Source: Dermacentor variabilis (Eukaryota; Arthropoda; Arachnida; Ixodida; Ixodidae). Taken from it: a stretch of DNA of 64,000 nt. The position numbers and the translations under genes are program-made. Below are positions 33,511 to 45,231 of the stretch, in pieces. How positions within the stretch are numbered: the stretch's first letter is position 1; each line of letters begins with the position of its first letter. A model generated the notes under the pieces. That model was not told where the DNA came from. It searched no databases and saw only the letters and a list, made by a program, of their open reading frames with translations. Location: the NCBI RefSeq assembly GCF_050947875.1, contig NC_134569.1, positions 202,068,627 through 202,132,626 on the forward strand, given 5' to 3'.

Positions 33511-34791
33511 ATGGACGCGGAGCGTTCCAGAGGCCCTCCTGGCCAGAGGTCATCAAGGCTGTCCCTCACGAGGAACAGAGGAAGCGTGCTCAGTGACTCC
33601 GAGGACACTGAGCTGTATTCCATGTCGGATGAAGACTCATCGGATGGTAACTTCATCACTGTCCGCAGAAAGAGGGCCAAAAGGAGGACTGTCCACGCGA
33701 ATACATCAACGCAAGCGAGCACGGCTACTCTGAAGTCAAGGCCTGAACGCTGGCCTCACGCCATCGTGTTCGTACTCGAGGAACTCTCAAGCAACCTCCG
33801 ATTGCTGAACAGGCAAGAACTATCTGTTTTCTTGGAAGGGGTCGTGTCGAATAAAATTAAGGACACTCGGATGAATACACGCAAAAATGTCCTCGCAATC
33901 GATGTTTCCAACGGGAGTGCGCTCAAAAAACTGAAGCAAATCTCGGAGCTAGGAGGCATCAAAGTGCGTTCCTATATCCCCATGGATGATGCATCCCAGC
34001 AGGTGTAATTCATGACATTGATGTCACCATTCCCAACGCGGTTTTGCCTGTCGTCGTCAAACCAGCAAGTGGGGGTGTTGTCATCACGCATGTGAGCTGC
34101 CTTGGAACGTCGCGCTGTGTCAAACTGATTTTCAAAGGAGATTGCAAATCATCTCTCGTCGAAGTCGGTCTCTTCCGACACCCTGTTCGACCATTCGTAC
34201 AAAAGCCTCTTCAATGCCATCAGTGCTTTAGGCTTGGACATGTCAAGGGGGTCTGTCCAAACTCGTTACAGTGTCCCCGGTGTGCTGAACCTCACGCGGA
34301 GGACACTTGCCGGGCTACTGTCCTAAAGTGCGGCAACTTTAATGGTTGCCATGCTGCCTCGTCTAAGGTCTGCTCTCGCTTCAAGAAAGAGGTCGCCGTT
34401 CTCAAGCAAATGGTTTGCGAAAATTCGGCACACAGGGAGGCTGCTGAAACGATCCGGCGTCGGCGTCACCGAACCTCCTCAAGAAAGGCAGACATGGAAG
34501 GAGAGGGGCTCTTCCATTGTCGCCCCCACATTCTCCAGTCAGGCCACAAAGGGGCTGAACAGCACAAGACAGTCGACTGAAAGGACTCTTTCTCAAGATG
34601 AATGGCGTGCGCTTCCGAGCCAGCAACTTTCCAAAGAACCACAGATTGTTAAGGCCGCTCGGGAGCCTACTCGTGCCGCTGATGACGCGCCCAAAGTAGA
34701 TCGTCAGGTCATTTCACTGCTGCGTCCCCTCATAGATGCCATTCGAGTGATTCTGTCAAACTTGGAACTACGTCTGCTCGAAGTGCACTGA
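33511..34791 (+). pseudogene. ORF1 (gag-like, CCHC) of I-like B
   Basis: Starts MDAERSRGPPGQ. It has an acidic/Ser region (SDSEDTELYSMSDEDSSD) and a basic patch (RRKRAKRRT). The conserved ORF1 core follows (LNRQELSVFLEGVVSNKIKD, TRKNVLAIDV). The frame breaks at about 34000 and continues at 34044 with TSRCVKLIFKGDC and three zinc knuckles: CHQCFRLGHVKGVC, CPRCAEPHAEDTC and a third whose second Cys is altered (CGNFNGCHAASSKVC). A basic stretch (RRRRHRTSSRK) follows. One to two frameshifts. Confidence 0.8.
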
Positions 34792-34888
34792 AAGTACTTA
34801 CTGGACGCCTAAGGCCCAGTGCTCGAGTCGCTCAAAGAGAGAAAACGATCGCGCATTCTTTCTAGAAGTCAAGGCAGCGTCAATAATC

Positions 34889-37050
34889 CAGTGGAACGCA
34901 AGAGGGCTAAAATCACATCTTTCAGACTTTCGTCAGTATATATATACTAATTTGTTCCCAATCATGGTCATATGTGAGCCTAACGTGTCACAACCAGTCA
35001 GATTATCGGGATACGAAGCTGTTATATCCGCAACAGCTGATGCATGCAGCAGTCATCGTTTTTATTCGTCGAGAACTGACCTAGGTTCGCCAGCCGATTC
35101 CGCCTCATAATAACAATCAATATGTTTGCCTAACAATTAAAAAGGGCAAACTCATGTTTACACTTGTAGGCGGTTATGTATCGCCTTCAAGAATTTTTGA
35201 TCCTAAACGAATAACGAACATCTTGTCGGTGTGCCCTGCTCCATATGTCATTATCGGATATTTTAATGCGCACCATATGACATGGGCAAGCACAAGGACA
35301 AATGCGAGAGGGCAAAGACTTGCAAATTTCGCCTGCAACCACGGCCTTTCACTCCAGAATGACGGGAGCCCAACGTTTATACGAGGCGTGAATTATGGCA
35401 GCTGTCTTGGCCTAGCTTTCGTCTCCAGCTCTTTCGCAAGATGTGTCAAATGGTTATCGGATATCGAGGCACATGGGAGTGATTACATTCCCACGTACCT
35501 TGTCATCAAAGGGATGTCCAGCTCCATCCCACGGAACACCATTCGATTAATTGACTGGACTAATTTTACTTCCACCATGGAAGATGCTTGTCAAGAGGGT
35601 TTGTCCTCTGGATTAGAGGAAACGATCAAGTCTGCAATGCGAGACGCCACGCTCAGGGTCACGGTTTCGTCGACGCACACGGAATTGGATATAGAGTTTA
35701 AGCGACTTCGTGCACTCCGTCGTCGTGCGGAGCGGCGTTACCGGCGTACAAAATCCATCGAAGACCATAGGATAGCCAGACGACTACAAAAGAAAATTCA
35801 ACGTCGCATGGATAGATTGGCATCTCGACGTTGGACAACGTTTTGCGATTCACTAGACCCCCGAAAGCCAATTTCCCACATCTGGAGAACCATACGTGGT
35901 CTACGTTCTTCCCATTCAAAGCGCTGGCGCTCTTCTAGGGGCGACTAGAGGTTGATGTTGCAGAAGACTTTTGAGCAAGGATCGCTGGCCAAGCAACCGG
36001 TCCAGGCTTTCCAGCCCCCAGTCACTTCTCTGTTTCACGTGACTGCCGCATGGATCTTCCTTTCATAATGGAGGAACTGAAAGCGGCTCTTGCTCATTGC
36101 AGGCGTTCTTCATCCGCGGGACCAGATGGAATATCCTACCGCGCCTTCAACAACCTGAGTGATGGTGCACGGAGAGAACTGTTATATCTATACAACTTAT
36201 CTTGGCAAGATGACATGGTTCCCGAAGAATGGAAGACAAGCCGCTTGGTCCCTCTCCTGAAGCAAGGCAAGTCCCCACTTGAACTCACCTCATACCGCCC
36301 AATAGCGCTGGGAAACTGTGCGGGAAAGTAACGGAAAAGATGATCTTTGCCCGCTTGGAGTGGTACCAGGAACATTACAACATGTTACCAAATTGCATGG
36401 CTGGTTTTCGTCAAGATCGCTCATCAGTAGACAGCGTTGTTGATCTCGCTACGTATGTCAAGCATCAAAAGTCACACAGAAGATTATCGGCAGCTTTGTT
36501 CTCGGATGTCAAGGGGGCATACGATAACGTAGCTGACGAGGCTATGCTCGATGCTCTTGAGATGGGTGGCCTAGGTGATCGAGTTTTTCAATGGATTTAT
36601 CATTAGCTTTTTATGATATCGTTCTTTGTGTGTACCGGCGATGGTAAAACCGCACGACACTACACGTACCGAGGTGTTCCTCAATGCGGTGTACTAAGCC
36701 CTACCCTATTCAACCTCACACTTATTGGTCTCGTTGATCATCTACCAGCAGTGATCAAGATAAAAATGTGCGCAGACGACATATGTATATGAACTTCAGG
36801 TGTAACACGTCCTCAGATACGTGCAAGACTTCAAAAAGCTGCTACTCTAACAGCTATATACCTCCGCAACCAAGGTCTTGAAATCTCGTCAGACAAATGT
36901 GCACTGATGGCATTGACTTGCAAACCAATGACAGCCTACGCCATCTCAATAAATGGCCTGATAATTTCTTATGAGAAGACTCACAAATTTCTTGGCATAG
37001 TCATTGATAGAAATCTCTCATGGAGCGGCACGTGACCTACTTGAAACAGC
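34889..37050 (+). pseudogene. ORF2 endonuclease and RT of I-like B
   Basis: The endonuclease starts IQWNARGLKSHLSDFRQYI at about 34890, with the Glu region VICEPNVSQPV. It continues at 35154-35948 with IIGYFNAHHMTW (GDFN changed to GYFN) and HGSDYIPTYLV. RT at 36050-36606 has GPDGISYRAFNNL, SYRPIALGNCAGK and LFSDVKGAYDNV. After a stop at 36604 comes GVPQCGVLSPTLFN. The catalytic box reads CADD instead of YADD (36769-36780), followed by a stop. The protein is inactive. Confidence 0.85.
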
Positions 37051-37599
37051 GTCTGACAGCAATCTCTCAACTTTTCATGTTTCTGGGCGGAAAGACTTGG
37101 GGAATGTCAGTGCATGCAATGTTGGAATTGTACAGGGCTCTTTTTCTGGGCTTTCTGAGATACAGTTTGCTCGTACTGACCAACACTTGCCAGACAAATC
37201 TTCATGCTGTACAGGCTGTTCAAGCTCGGGCTCTCAGGGATTGTCTTGGTTTGCCAAAATGTACATCGACAGTAGCGACTAGTGCGACCGCGCAGGACCA
37301 ACCCATACAAACACACATTGCGGTGGAAATGTTGAGAGTGCACATTAGGCACGTTGCCCGTGCCCGTTCCCACCATCTGGTAGCACTACTGTCAGAAAGG
37401 CCGCAGGCACCATTTTGTACTACGATTTCGGAGTATTACACCTGCCTTCCATCAGGCTTCACCCCCGCAACTAAGCCATCGATTCCTCCATGGTGTTTGG
37501 CTCGACCCGCAGTGTACCTCACCGTACCAGGAATCAGGAAAAAATCTGAGCTGTCATCACCTGCTCTTAAGCAAATCTGCGTCTTTTGCACGAGAAGTA

Positions 37600-38488
37600 C
37601 GCCGAACACGTACATATTTATACTGATGGATCGGCAACTCTCTAGTGTTACTCTGCAGCCGTGGTCTTCCCAGCAAAAGCGATCACCATCAGTTTCAAGA
37701 CATGTCACCCAACGACCCCGATGGCTGCTGAACTCGCAACTATTCGCGCTGCACTTCGTCTCGTCAGCCAAGAGCAACCTCGAAGATGGTCACTATTCAG
37801 TGACTCGAAGACAGCACTGCAATCTTTGATATCAGCCCTGCGGCACGGACCACACAAACAGCTGGTATTTGAGGTTAGAGAACTAATCTATACCTTGACT
37901 GAGAAAGGACACCACGTGACATTTCAGTGGCTTCTAAGTCACTGCGGCGTCATAGGGAACGAACACGCCGATAACGCTGCTCGGTATGCTCTTCAAGGGG
38001 ACGAAGAGGAGCTGATATCATTATCAAGGACAGGTGCCGCTAGAAAACTTCCAATGCTCGGCCGTGATATCACGTTCTCCTTGTGGAACGCAGGAAGCTT
38101 TCAAAAGAACCGAGTCCACAACCTGGACTCCTCCCTACGCCTTTAAATTCCAGCTGGACTCTGCCGTCACGAAGCTACCCTGCTTTGTCGAATATGGCTA
38201 GGGGTGGCCTTCACCAAGTCTTTTGCTTTCCGCATCGGATGGGCCGACGACGCCTCGTGTGAGGACTGTGGTAACGAGGAGACTCTACTTCTTCTCTGTC
38301 ACTGTCCTCGCTATAATTTACAGAGACGATCGCTCGCAATCGCGATAGCGCGCTTTGACCGAAGACCTCTAACAAAGGAACTTATTTTAAAATGCCGCCA
38401 TCACAAGGGGGGGGGGGCATCGCAGCGGAGGGCGACGAGGGCCCTGTCGCAGTTTTTAAAGGCAACAAAATTAAACAGGCGGCTGTAG
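37600..38488 (+). pseudogene. RNase H and C-terminal domain of I-like B
   Basis: The RNase H start is TYIFILMDR (TDG-type first Asp altered by a frameshift) near 37610. In another frame lie MAAELATIRAALRLV (Glu), LFSDSKTALQSL (Asp) and WLLSHCGVIGNEHADNAA at 37661-38146. The Cys/His end DASCEDCGNEETLLLLCHCP is at 38204-38488. The termination codon is at 38486-38488. Confidence 0.82.
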
Positions 38489-38722
38489 CCTGAACAGATG
38501 TTTCTAGTGCTGCAAGTGCTACTGTGCTGTGCGGTGGCAGTATGCGGCGACAGTGACCAACTGTGATCGTATATCTACGCTCCTTCCGTTCTTTATCTCT
38601 ACTTTATTATCACTTTACCTCCCTCTCCCCTTTCTCCCCAGCGTAGGCTAGCAAACCGGATCTTCCCCTCTGCTTAACCTCCCTGCCTTCCCCGTATTCC
38701 TCTCTCTCTTTTGCAGATCCAA

Positions 38723-39533
38723 TGGGGCCAGTGAAGAAAACCCTGAGTGGTTCGGACCCGGGCGTCACCACACGATGAATTATTTCTCGAATGAATTCTG
38801 TCTGTCTCTCGTTCAATATCGTCATACACTTGTAGAAACACTACAGCGGGTGTTGTCCCCGTTTCTGAGCGGCCGGGCAGGAAACGTTTATCAGTGTTTC
38901 GGTCGCATTGATAATCTCGTCACCCAAGATGCCAGTGTTGTTATTTTAATCCACGAGATGTCTCATCGGCCTCAATTCTTTCCCGTCTACGTGTACTACG
39001 TGGCTTTTAGCAACAACTTTTCCTCCTTCAGAGCCACTACGCAAGATTCCTTCGCACGCTTCAAGTAGCTCTTCAGTAGTAACGTGCGAAGTGAAATTCT
39101 GCTTCATCTCCACGATGTTCTCGCTGTGCTTATCGAAGATGAACTCAAATGCGTTTTTATCCAAGATATCCACCTCTGTGCGATACGGATGATAGAGCAT
39201 CGCGTGCTCTCTTTTGTAGTTTACGGGATCCTTCATGCTGTAGTCCCGGCATCGCATTACTGCCGGTTTGCGTCGCTTCTTGGTTCGGTCAGTCTTCATT
39301 CTCTCTTCATTCTCTCTCGCGTATGTCCCCGATTCTAGTTGAGGATGCCGTTCTTCGTATTTCTCCAAGTCAGTATTTCTCCAGATGTCGTTGCTGGTAC
39401 TGTGAATTTCTTCCGCATCCATCGCTTCTTTTGTCTTTCTCGACCTCAGCCTCTCTTCGGGCCAGTTGGTGTTTATATATATGTCATCTCGGCTCGTCTC
39501 ACACATCGGCATCCGGAGGAGGAACCAAACCAA
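38723..39533 (-). pseudogene. Helentron pre-helicase region and P-loop start
   Basis: The part at 39533-38946 reads WRNTDLEKYEERHP and RRKPAVMRCRDYSMKDPVNY. That is the stretch found upstream of the helicase in Helitron proteins. After stops, 38825-38723 gives LNERQTEFIREIIHRV and LRVFFTGPIG, ending inside the P-loop where the I-like LINE begins. Confidence 0.75.
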
Positions 39534-39540
39534 GGTAGAG

Positions 39541-39995
39541 AGTCGAACCCACTACATTTGATGTTAATTAAGGCGAAGTGAATTAGGCCAGAGTTAATTC
39601 ACAGAAAGTTATTAAAGACACTCGAACCCAGGAACACTGGTGGGAGTGGAACCCTCAACGTTTGCTGTTAATTAACGTAAAGTTAACGAAGGCACTCGAA
39701 CCCACGAACGAACTTGGAGATATGGGCGAACCGGCCATATCTCCAAGTTAGATTCCAGTTGACACTGTGAAGGTCGAGGGTCGAACCTACTATTATTGGT
39801 GTTAATTGAGGTGAGGTTATATAGGCACAGGTAATTAGAACAGAGGTAATTAAGGTACACGAATTCACGACCTTTGGTTGGAGGTAGACCCGCGACCAGT
39901 GATTTTAATTAAGGCATGGTTCATTAAGGTAGAGTTTATTAGGTCACCTGATCCCACGACCATTGGTGGGAGTAGAACCCACGACGTTTCTGCCT
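39541..39995. repeat. Degenerate minisatellite (CGAACCCACGA / TTAATTAAGG type)
   Basis: Blocks such as ACTCGAACCCA, GGTGGGAGTAGAACCCACGA and GTTAATTAAGGC recur about every 60-75 bp over some 450 bp. The copies are poorly conserved. A hairpin at 39711-39749 interrupts the pattern. Confidence 0.75.
39711..39749. repeat. 15-bp perfect inverted repeat
   Basis: AACTTGGAGATATGG (39711-39725) and its exact inverse (39735-39749) enclose a 9-base loop. Confidence 0.9.
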
Positions 39996-40164
39996 GTTTC
40001 TCTTCAAATTGGAAATGTCAGCCAAGTCTTGAGACGTGGTCAGTGCAATACGGCATAGTCAGAACAAGGAACGCGAGTCAAAAAGACAAATAAAGAATAT
40101 TCAAATCTAGTTTTGCTTTAATTGTAAACGTACCGTAAACCGCCTGCTTCGACTAGCTTTACGT

Positions 40165-40808
40165 GCAGTCCTTGCGAGGGTGTCAGGGAAGCAGTACGAA
40201 AACTGGAAGGAACTTGGGCAGCCAAGTTCGAACAGCTTAAAGCAGACCTGAGGGAGGAGCGGGAGAAGCGAGTAGCACTGCAGGCGAAAGTCGGCGATTT
40301 GGTCAAGGTGGAAGCGGTCCAGGTCGCGCAGTTAGTAAGGACCGTGGCCACGCTTGGAGAAGAGAGGGAAAGGAGCGCAGAACTGGAAGGCGGCTCGATG
40401 CGCTTGAGACGCGGTCAGCGGAGAGTGATGGGTCGCGACATCAAGCCGATGGCAAAAGCCCAGAAAGTAGCGTTGACCCTACAGGCGAAGTGGGAAGCGG
40501 TGAGGAAGAGCAAGCGGTCGTCGGCTCGCCGTCGGTGAATCGGCATAGTTATAGTGAAGCACCGCAACAAGCCCCGAGTGAGGCGACGCTGCAGGTGTTG
40601 AAGCCGCAAAAGTAGTGGAAAGATAAGCGGAAGGTTTGACGATTTAAGGGTGATAGCACAGCAAGTCCAGATAGTGGTATGCACAGTGCCGGAGGTGCAA
40701 GGACGAAACGGAGAAATTACCAAGGGCATTGTGGCTGTTAATCGAGAAATAAGAAAGCCAAGACAGGAGAAAGGCTTTCAAGTGGAAGATAAACAGAGAA
40801 GTGCATAG
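40165..40808 (+). pseudogene. ORF1 remnant of the L1-like element
   Basis: A heptad-rich coiled coil: REAVRKLEGTWAAKFEQLKA and KRVALQAKVGDLVKVEAVQV. Then a very basic end (RKSKRSSARRR) and, after stops, VVCTVPEVQGRNGEITKG. The 5' end is truncated, so no start codon is assigned. Confidence 0.55.
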
Positions 40809-40929
40809 AGCAGGCTTTGGTGGAGGCTTTACACGACATTGTATCCACTTTAATGGAAGGCTAGAAGCCGAGATCGGCTGGTGCCTGGCAGGCCGGGCAG
40901 TAGCTTTTTTAGGGGGTCCACTGTGGCTC

Positions 40930-42128
40930 AGGGCGTAGGGGTAGGTAGAAACAATGTAGAAAGTGCAATAGTAGAGGCTGACGCCAATAAAATGTTCACT
41001 ATGAGGTCCAGGAAGAAAATTACAAAAAAGAAACTTAACACTAGGATCAGGCACATAAACATGCAAGGCGGTAGAAAGAGAGTGAAGTGGTTAGAAATAG
41101 AACAGCAGCTAAAGGACGAAGAAGTAGTTGTATAAGCGCTATGGGAAACACATCTCAGGGATCTAGAGGACCCACCGTTTATTGAAGGCTGTGCTGGAAA
41201 AGGAGCAATAGAACAACTGAGAGGAAGGGATGAGTAGTAGTTATGCTGATAATGATACATCAAGGAACAAATTGGCAAAGAATAAAGTCAACTTGCGAAG
41301 AACATGTCTGGGTGCCAGGTACAATTGCCGGTAAAAAGACATGGCTAGGAGTAGTTTATTTAGGGACAGGGACAAATGCAGGCAAGAGAACAAGGATCTA
41401 GTGAAGCGTCTCAATGACGATATAAAGCAGTTTGGAGAAGGTGCCGCTATTTGTCTGCTGGGTGACATCAATGGTCACATCGAGGATCTGGATGGATACA
41501 CAGATTGTAACGGGAAGTTGATGCTAGACTTCTGTGAGCGACACAACCTAGTTATAGTAAATAGAGAAACTAAGTGTGGGGGACAAATCACGTGGGAATC
41601 GCGTAACAGACAAAAGACCATTGACTACTGCTTAATGTCGCAGGGGATGTAAAGGAAGCTCACAATAATGGAAATAGATGAAGAGGGGAAGTACAGCCTC
41701 GAAAGTGATCAGAAACGTATTAGTCTACAGTTGGGCGCCCTGTTCAAAAGAGAAATGCAGGACAGTCAAAAAGAGTACGCAAACTAAATGACGAACAAAT
41801 ACCGCAAATAGCGACCAGCAGAGAGGAAGCAATAGAGAAACCTCCCGTTGAAAAGTGGAATTTACTTATTAGTACAAAAATAAAAGAAGTAAAGGAGTAA
41901 ACCGCTGCAGAGGAAAGAGGAAGCCACAAAGTTGGTGGAATAAGGAAATTAGGGAGGCCATCGAACAACGACAGTTGGCATCACGGGAACAGAGAGATGC
42001 AAAGAAGGGGATATTATCTGTAGAGGAAATAGGCCGAAAATGAGAATCTTATCGACAAAAGAAACAACAAGTGCAAGTCCTCGTCCAGACTAAAATAAAG
42101 CAGTAGTCTGATCGCTGGTTCGTTGAAG
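40930..42128 (+). pseudogene. Endonuclease half of the L1-like ORF2 (part 1)
   Basis: LNTRIRHINMQGGRKRVKWL (the NING-like start) lies at about 41036. The Glu motif LWETHLRDLED comes just after a stop near 41130. Then TWLGVVYLGTGTN, LLGDINGHIEDLDGY (GDxN), RQKTIDYCLMS and ESDQKRISLQL (SDH-type end, His changed) follow. The linker runs to SDRWFVEV at about 42128, where the CR1-like element starts. Confidence 0.8.
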
Positions 42129-42544
42129 TTTATTTTTATTTATACAAGTACCTGCAATACCACAAGGGTATTACTGTAGAGAGGGGGGGGGGGCAATTGG
42201 AGGAAAATGAACATGCGACAAAAACATAGAACAGCTAAGCACCGATGGTAAAAGTAACAAAATACGTAACATCGATGAGTCATCTCGACGGCGCAACGGT
42301 CTTCAGTGAACTGCGGTGCAAAATTGCTTCACAGAAATGGAAAGGGTATACTATCGCATGAAGCACAATGCCAGCCAAATGATGTAAAGTAAATGTGATG
42401 ATATACTACAACAGACTGCGTGACAATAAAGACAGAAACTCTGAACACGTTTTACATTCACCAATGATCTTGGGAAGCCTGTTCGAGTGTGCGGAACCAT
42501 GCGGAAAAATCAATTGCGCAAGACATCAGTACGACAGCGCATTT

Positions 42545-42823
42545 CAAGAACTTTCAGCTCATGATCACATTGTTTAGAGGTAAGTGGGGAGGGAAAATGT
42601 ACAAGTTCTTATTTATTCTTGTCAGATCAGAGTAAATTAGGAAAAAAAGTTCTAATTTTGCAGTTAATCGGCGGTGTGCTAGTGTTTTCCAACCAAGGTC
42701 CTCTTTAACTAATGTAATAGTGCTACGGAAGTTATAATTACCAGAAACAAATCTTGCAGCGTGCTTTTGGACTCGTTCAAGCTTTTTTATAAGTTTACCC
42801 GTTCCAGCCAGTACGCGTTCCAT
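42545..42823 (-). pseudogene. C-terminal RT piece of CR1-like D
   Basis: Reads KLIKKLERVQKHAARFVSG and LGWKTLAHRRLTAKLELFF, then a stop near 42554. The 3' UTR down to 42129 has a CCCCCCCCCTCT tract and an A-rich tail like that of CR1-like C. Confidence 0.8.
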
Positions 42824-42843
42824 ACCCGTTCCAGCCAGTACGC
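42797..42843. repeat. 20-bp direct repeat at an insertion junction
   Basis: ACCCGTTCCAGCCAGTACGC occurs at 42797-42816 and again at 42824-42843, right at the border between CR1-like D and the inserted CR1-like E. It may be filler copied at the 5' junction. Confidence 0.85.
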
Positions 42844-44411
42844 ATGACGAACTTGATCATGGTGGTCACTCATTTTTTCTTTTTCCTGTTACCCCGGATG
42901 AGGTAAGAAGAACAATTATTAGTATAAAGTCCTCTAGCGCAGGTATCGATAATATTTCTGCTAACCACGTGAAAATGATTGTTGATCATATTGCGGATGT
43001 GCTCACCTACATAATCAATCTAATTTTTGAAACCGGCGTATTTCCCCATGAGTTAAAGATGAGTAGGGTAATCCCGGTATTTAAAAAAGGTGACAGATGC
43101 TTAATTTCTAATTATAGACCGATATCAGTTCTCCCCTTTTTTAGCAAAGTAATTGAAAAAATAATACATGTTCGCCTGTCTAGCTACCTGACGAAATTTA
43201 ATCTACTTCATCCGAAACAATTTGGGTTTAGACAAGGGTATTCGACTAACCTAGCCCTCATTTACTTCACAGAAAAATGTAAACTAGAAATTGACAATGG
43301 TAACTTCGTTGGTCCTGTTTTTCTAGATTTTACTAAAGCCTTTGATACACTAGATCATGACATTCTTTTTTCTAAACTTGCATCTTATGGCATTATTGGC
43401 AACTCTCTCAATCTTTTCCGTAGTTACTTATCTGATTGTGAGCAATTAGTATCCATCTCCGGCATTTATTCCACACAAAAAATTATTAACATCGGCGTTC
43501 CACAAGGCTCAATTCTAGGCCCGCTTTTATTTTTACTATACATTAACGACCTTCCACAGTGTCTAACCACATCATCAGAATGCATCTTATATGCTGACGA
43601 CACGACTGTCTTATGTTCGAGTAATTCTCTAAGCAACATTTCAACAACCCTTAACGCTGAACTTACTAACGCTAGCGCATGGTGTGCTAAAAATAAGCTT
43701 TTGATAAATCCCTCGAAAAGTAAGTTCTTAGTTTTCTATTCCAGGTCAATAAATAACGCGCAAGTTATGCCCCTCTTTATAAATACACATCCTATTCATC
43801 TGTCAGATCAATGTTCCTTCCTTGGTATCAAACTTGATTCCCGCTTAAAATTTAATTTACATATTAATGAGCTACAGCGGAAAACTTCCTATGGTATTAG
43901 GGTATTACTAAAAGCTAGATGTTACTTTGACTTGACTACTTTGGTAACCTTATACTATGCATTCATTCACAGTCATCTAAATTATTGTATTGCTTCCTGG
44001 GGTCAAACATATCATTGCCACCTTTCTTCCCTCCAACATGTACAGAATCAAGCCATTCGCATTCTCACCTGGAGCAACCGACGTTCACATGTCACTGATC
44101 TGTACCGGGAACTGCACATACTGAATATTGACAGTCTAACCAAATTTAATGTCTGCACATTTGCTTACCAAACAGTTAAAGACCATAACCTTCTCAAATT
44201 TGTTCTTATCCGACACCTTACTAACTCAAATATTACGCGCTTTTCCTCCAATAACAATTTTATACTCCCTAAGGTACGAACTAACTATGGTTCACAAAGA
44301 GTAGCATTTGTTTTAATCAAACTTTGGAATTCATTGCCTTTTAACATTAAATGTGCCTTTTCTATATCATCATTCAAACATCAGCTTCGCAATCTCATGT
44401 TTAACCTATAG
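42844..44411 (+). CDS. Reverse transcriptase of CR1-like E
   Basis: A continuous RT frame of about 520 codons, with 480 codons after a GTG at 42969. The true N-terminus was lost by truncation. Motifs in order: SSSAGIDNISANHVKMIVDH, ISNYRPISVLPFFSKVIEKI, FGFRQGYSTN, FLDFTKAFDTLDHDILFSKL, GVPQGSILGPLLFLLYINDL and catalytic YADD at 43590-43601. The thumb CSFLGIKLDSRLKF and the C-terminal WNSLPFNIK follow. No stop or frameshift, so it is among the youngest insertions here. The endonuclease is missing, so it cannot move itself. Confidence 0.92.
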
Positions 44412-44745
44412 CTCCGTTTATTGAATATGTCTTTTAAAACACAACTTCAGTTCTGTCGTTTCTAATACTGTTTGCCTCGTTTCTTACTTCTGCTTAAGCC
44501 TCATCCCTACAGTTTTATATTTTCCATTGTATTATTCTTTTGCATCATTATGTATTTGCATTTGTATTTGCATTTTCGTTTTTTTTTCCTCGCTGCCTTT
44601 TTGCTGCCAAGTAGTATTAGCTTTTTTAACATTATAAAAGGTCCCCCTACAGTGTTTACACTATGGGACCTTTTTCTGTACTAAATATCAATATTTTTGT
44701 ATCTGCACCATGTATTCAATAAACTTCAAACTTCAAACTTCAAAG
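42844..44745 (+). mobile_element. CR1-like non-LTR element E, 5'-truncated, intact RT
   Basis: Plus-strand insertion in CR1-like D. The frame is open from the 5' junction at 42844 to the stop at 44411. The 3' UTR contains an imperfect hairpin around 44637-44676 (AAAGGTCCC paired with GGGACCTTTTT) and AATAAA at about 44720. The tail is ACTTCAA heptamers to 44745. Confidence 0.9.
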
Positions 44746-45231
44746 AGCTTTGAGGGTCCCATACCTGGCAAGCGTATTCGAGTACCGGACGAAGATTTGT
44801 TATGTAAAGGAGTTCTTTTACTTTCTGGGGGCTTTATAAAAATTACGTCTAACAAGGTTTAGCTTACGAGATGATAAGGTTAAGTATTCAATATGTCTAG
44901 TCTATGTTAAATTTTCTGAAGAATAGACCCCGAGGTATTTGCTGTGTTGGACCTTTTCAAGAAGTAGTCCATCCAATTTATACACTGATCTCACAGGAAA
45001 ACGTTTACGGGTGAGTGAGACAAGTTGACATTTAACACTGTTCAAAGACATGCCCCACCTAATGCACCAAGCATGAATTTTGTTTTGATCATTCTACAAA
45101 CTACTAACATCATAATCAGTTTCTACATTCCTGTATATGGCACAATCATCAGCATATAACCTCACTTTGTGTTCTAGATTGTGGACAATGTCATTTACAA
45201 AGACTAAATATAAAAAATTACCGACGATTAC
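44746..45231 (-). pseudogene. RT palm (YADD) and thumb of CR1-like D
   Basis: FLYLVFVNDIVHNLEHKVRL with catalytic YADD lies at about 45155. Stops follow, and the piece ends near 44746 with LRPVLEYACQVWDPQS, just before the CR1-like E insertion. The next piece, KLIKKLERVQKHAARF, follows on the far side at about 42797. Confidence 0.82.

Larger units (their letters stand above)
33416..38716 (+). mobile_element. Full-length I-like non-LTR retrotransposon B inside the Helentron
   Basis: 5.3 kb on the plus strand, with a clean 5' start (GAGACGACGACG) and a 3' UTR with pyrimidine-rich blocks ending near CTCTCTTTTGCAG. It is flanked by ATCCAA on both sides. ORF1 has gag-like zinc knuckles; ORF2 has endonuclease, RT, RNase H and a Cys/His end. 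Many stops and frameshifts show it is old, though younger than its Helentron host. Confidence 0.92.
31350..39540 (-). mobile_element. Helentron (Helitron with AP endonuclease), split in two
   Basis: Read on the minus strand, the order is: pre-helicase region (39533-38946), start of the Pif1-like helicase (38825-38723), helicase remainder (33409-32173) and a C-terminal AP endonuclease (31992-31380). Helitrons with a terminal endonuclease are the Helentron/Helitron2 type. A complete I-like LINE occupies 33416-38716 with a 6-bp duplication, ATCCAA, at 33410-33415 and 38717-38722. Stops and frameshifts are frequent. The rolling-circle (Rep) domain was not seen, so the 5' part is missing or lost. 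Confidence 0.85.

Noticed and set aside
37107..37376. Minus-strand frames opposite I-like B
   Set aside because: Shadows of the thumb and RNase H region.
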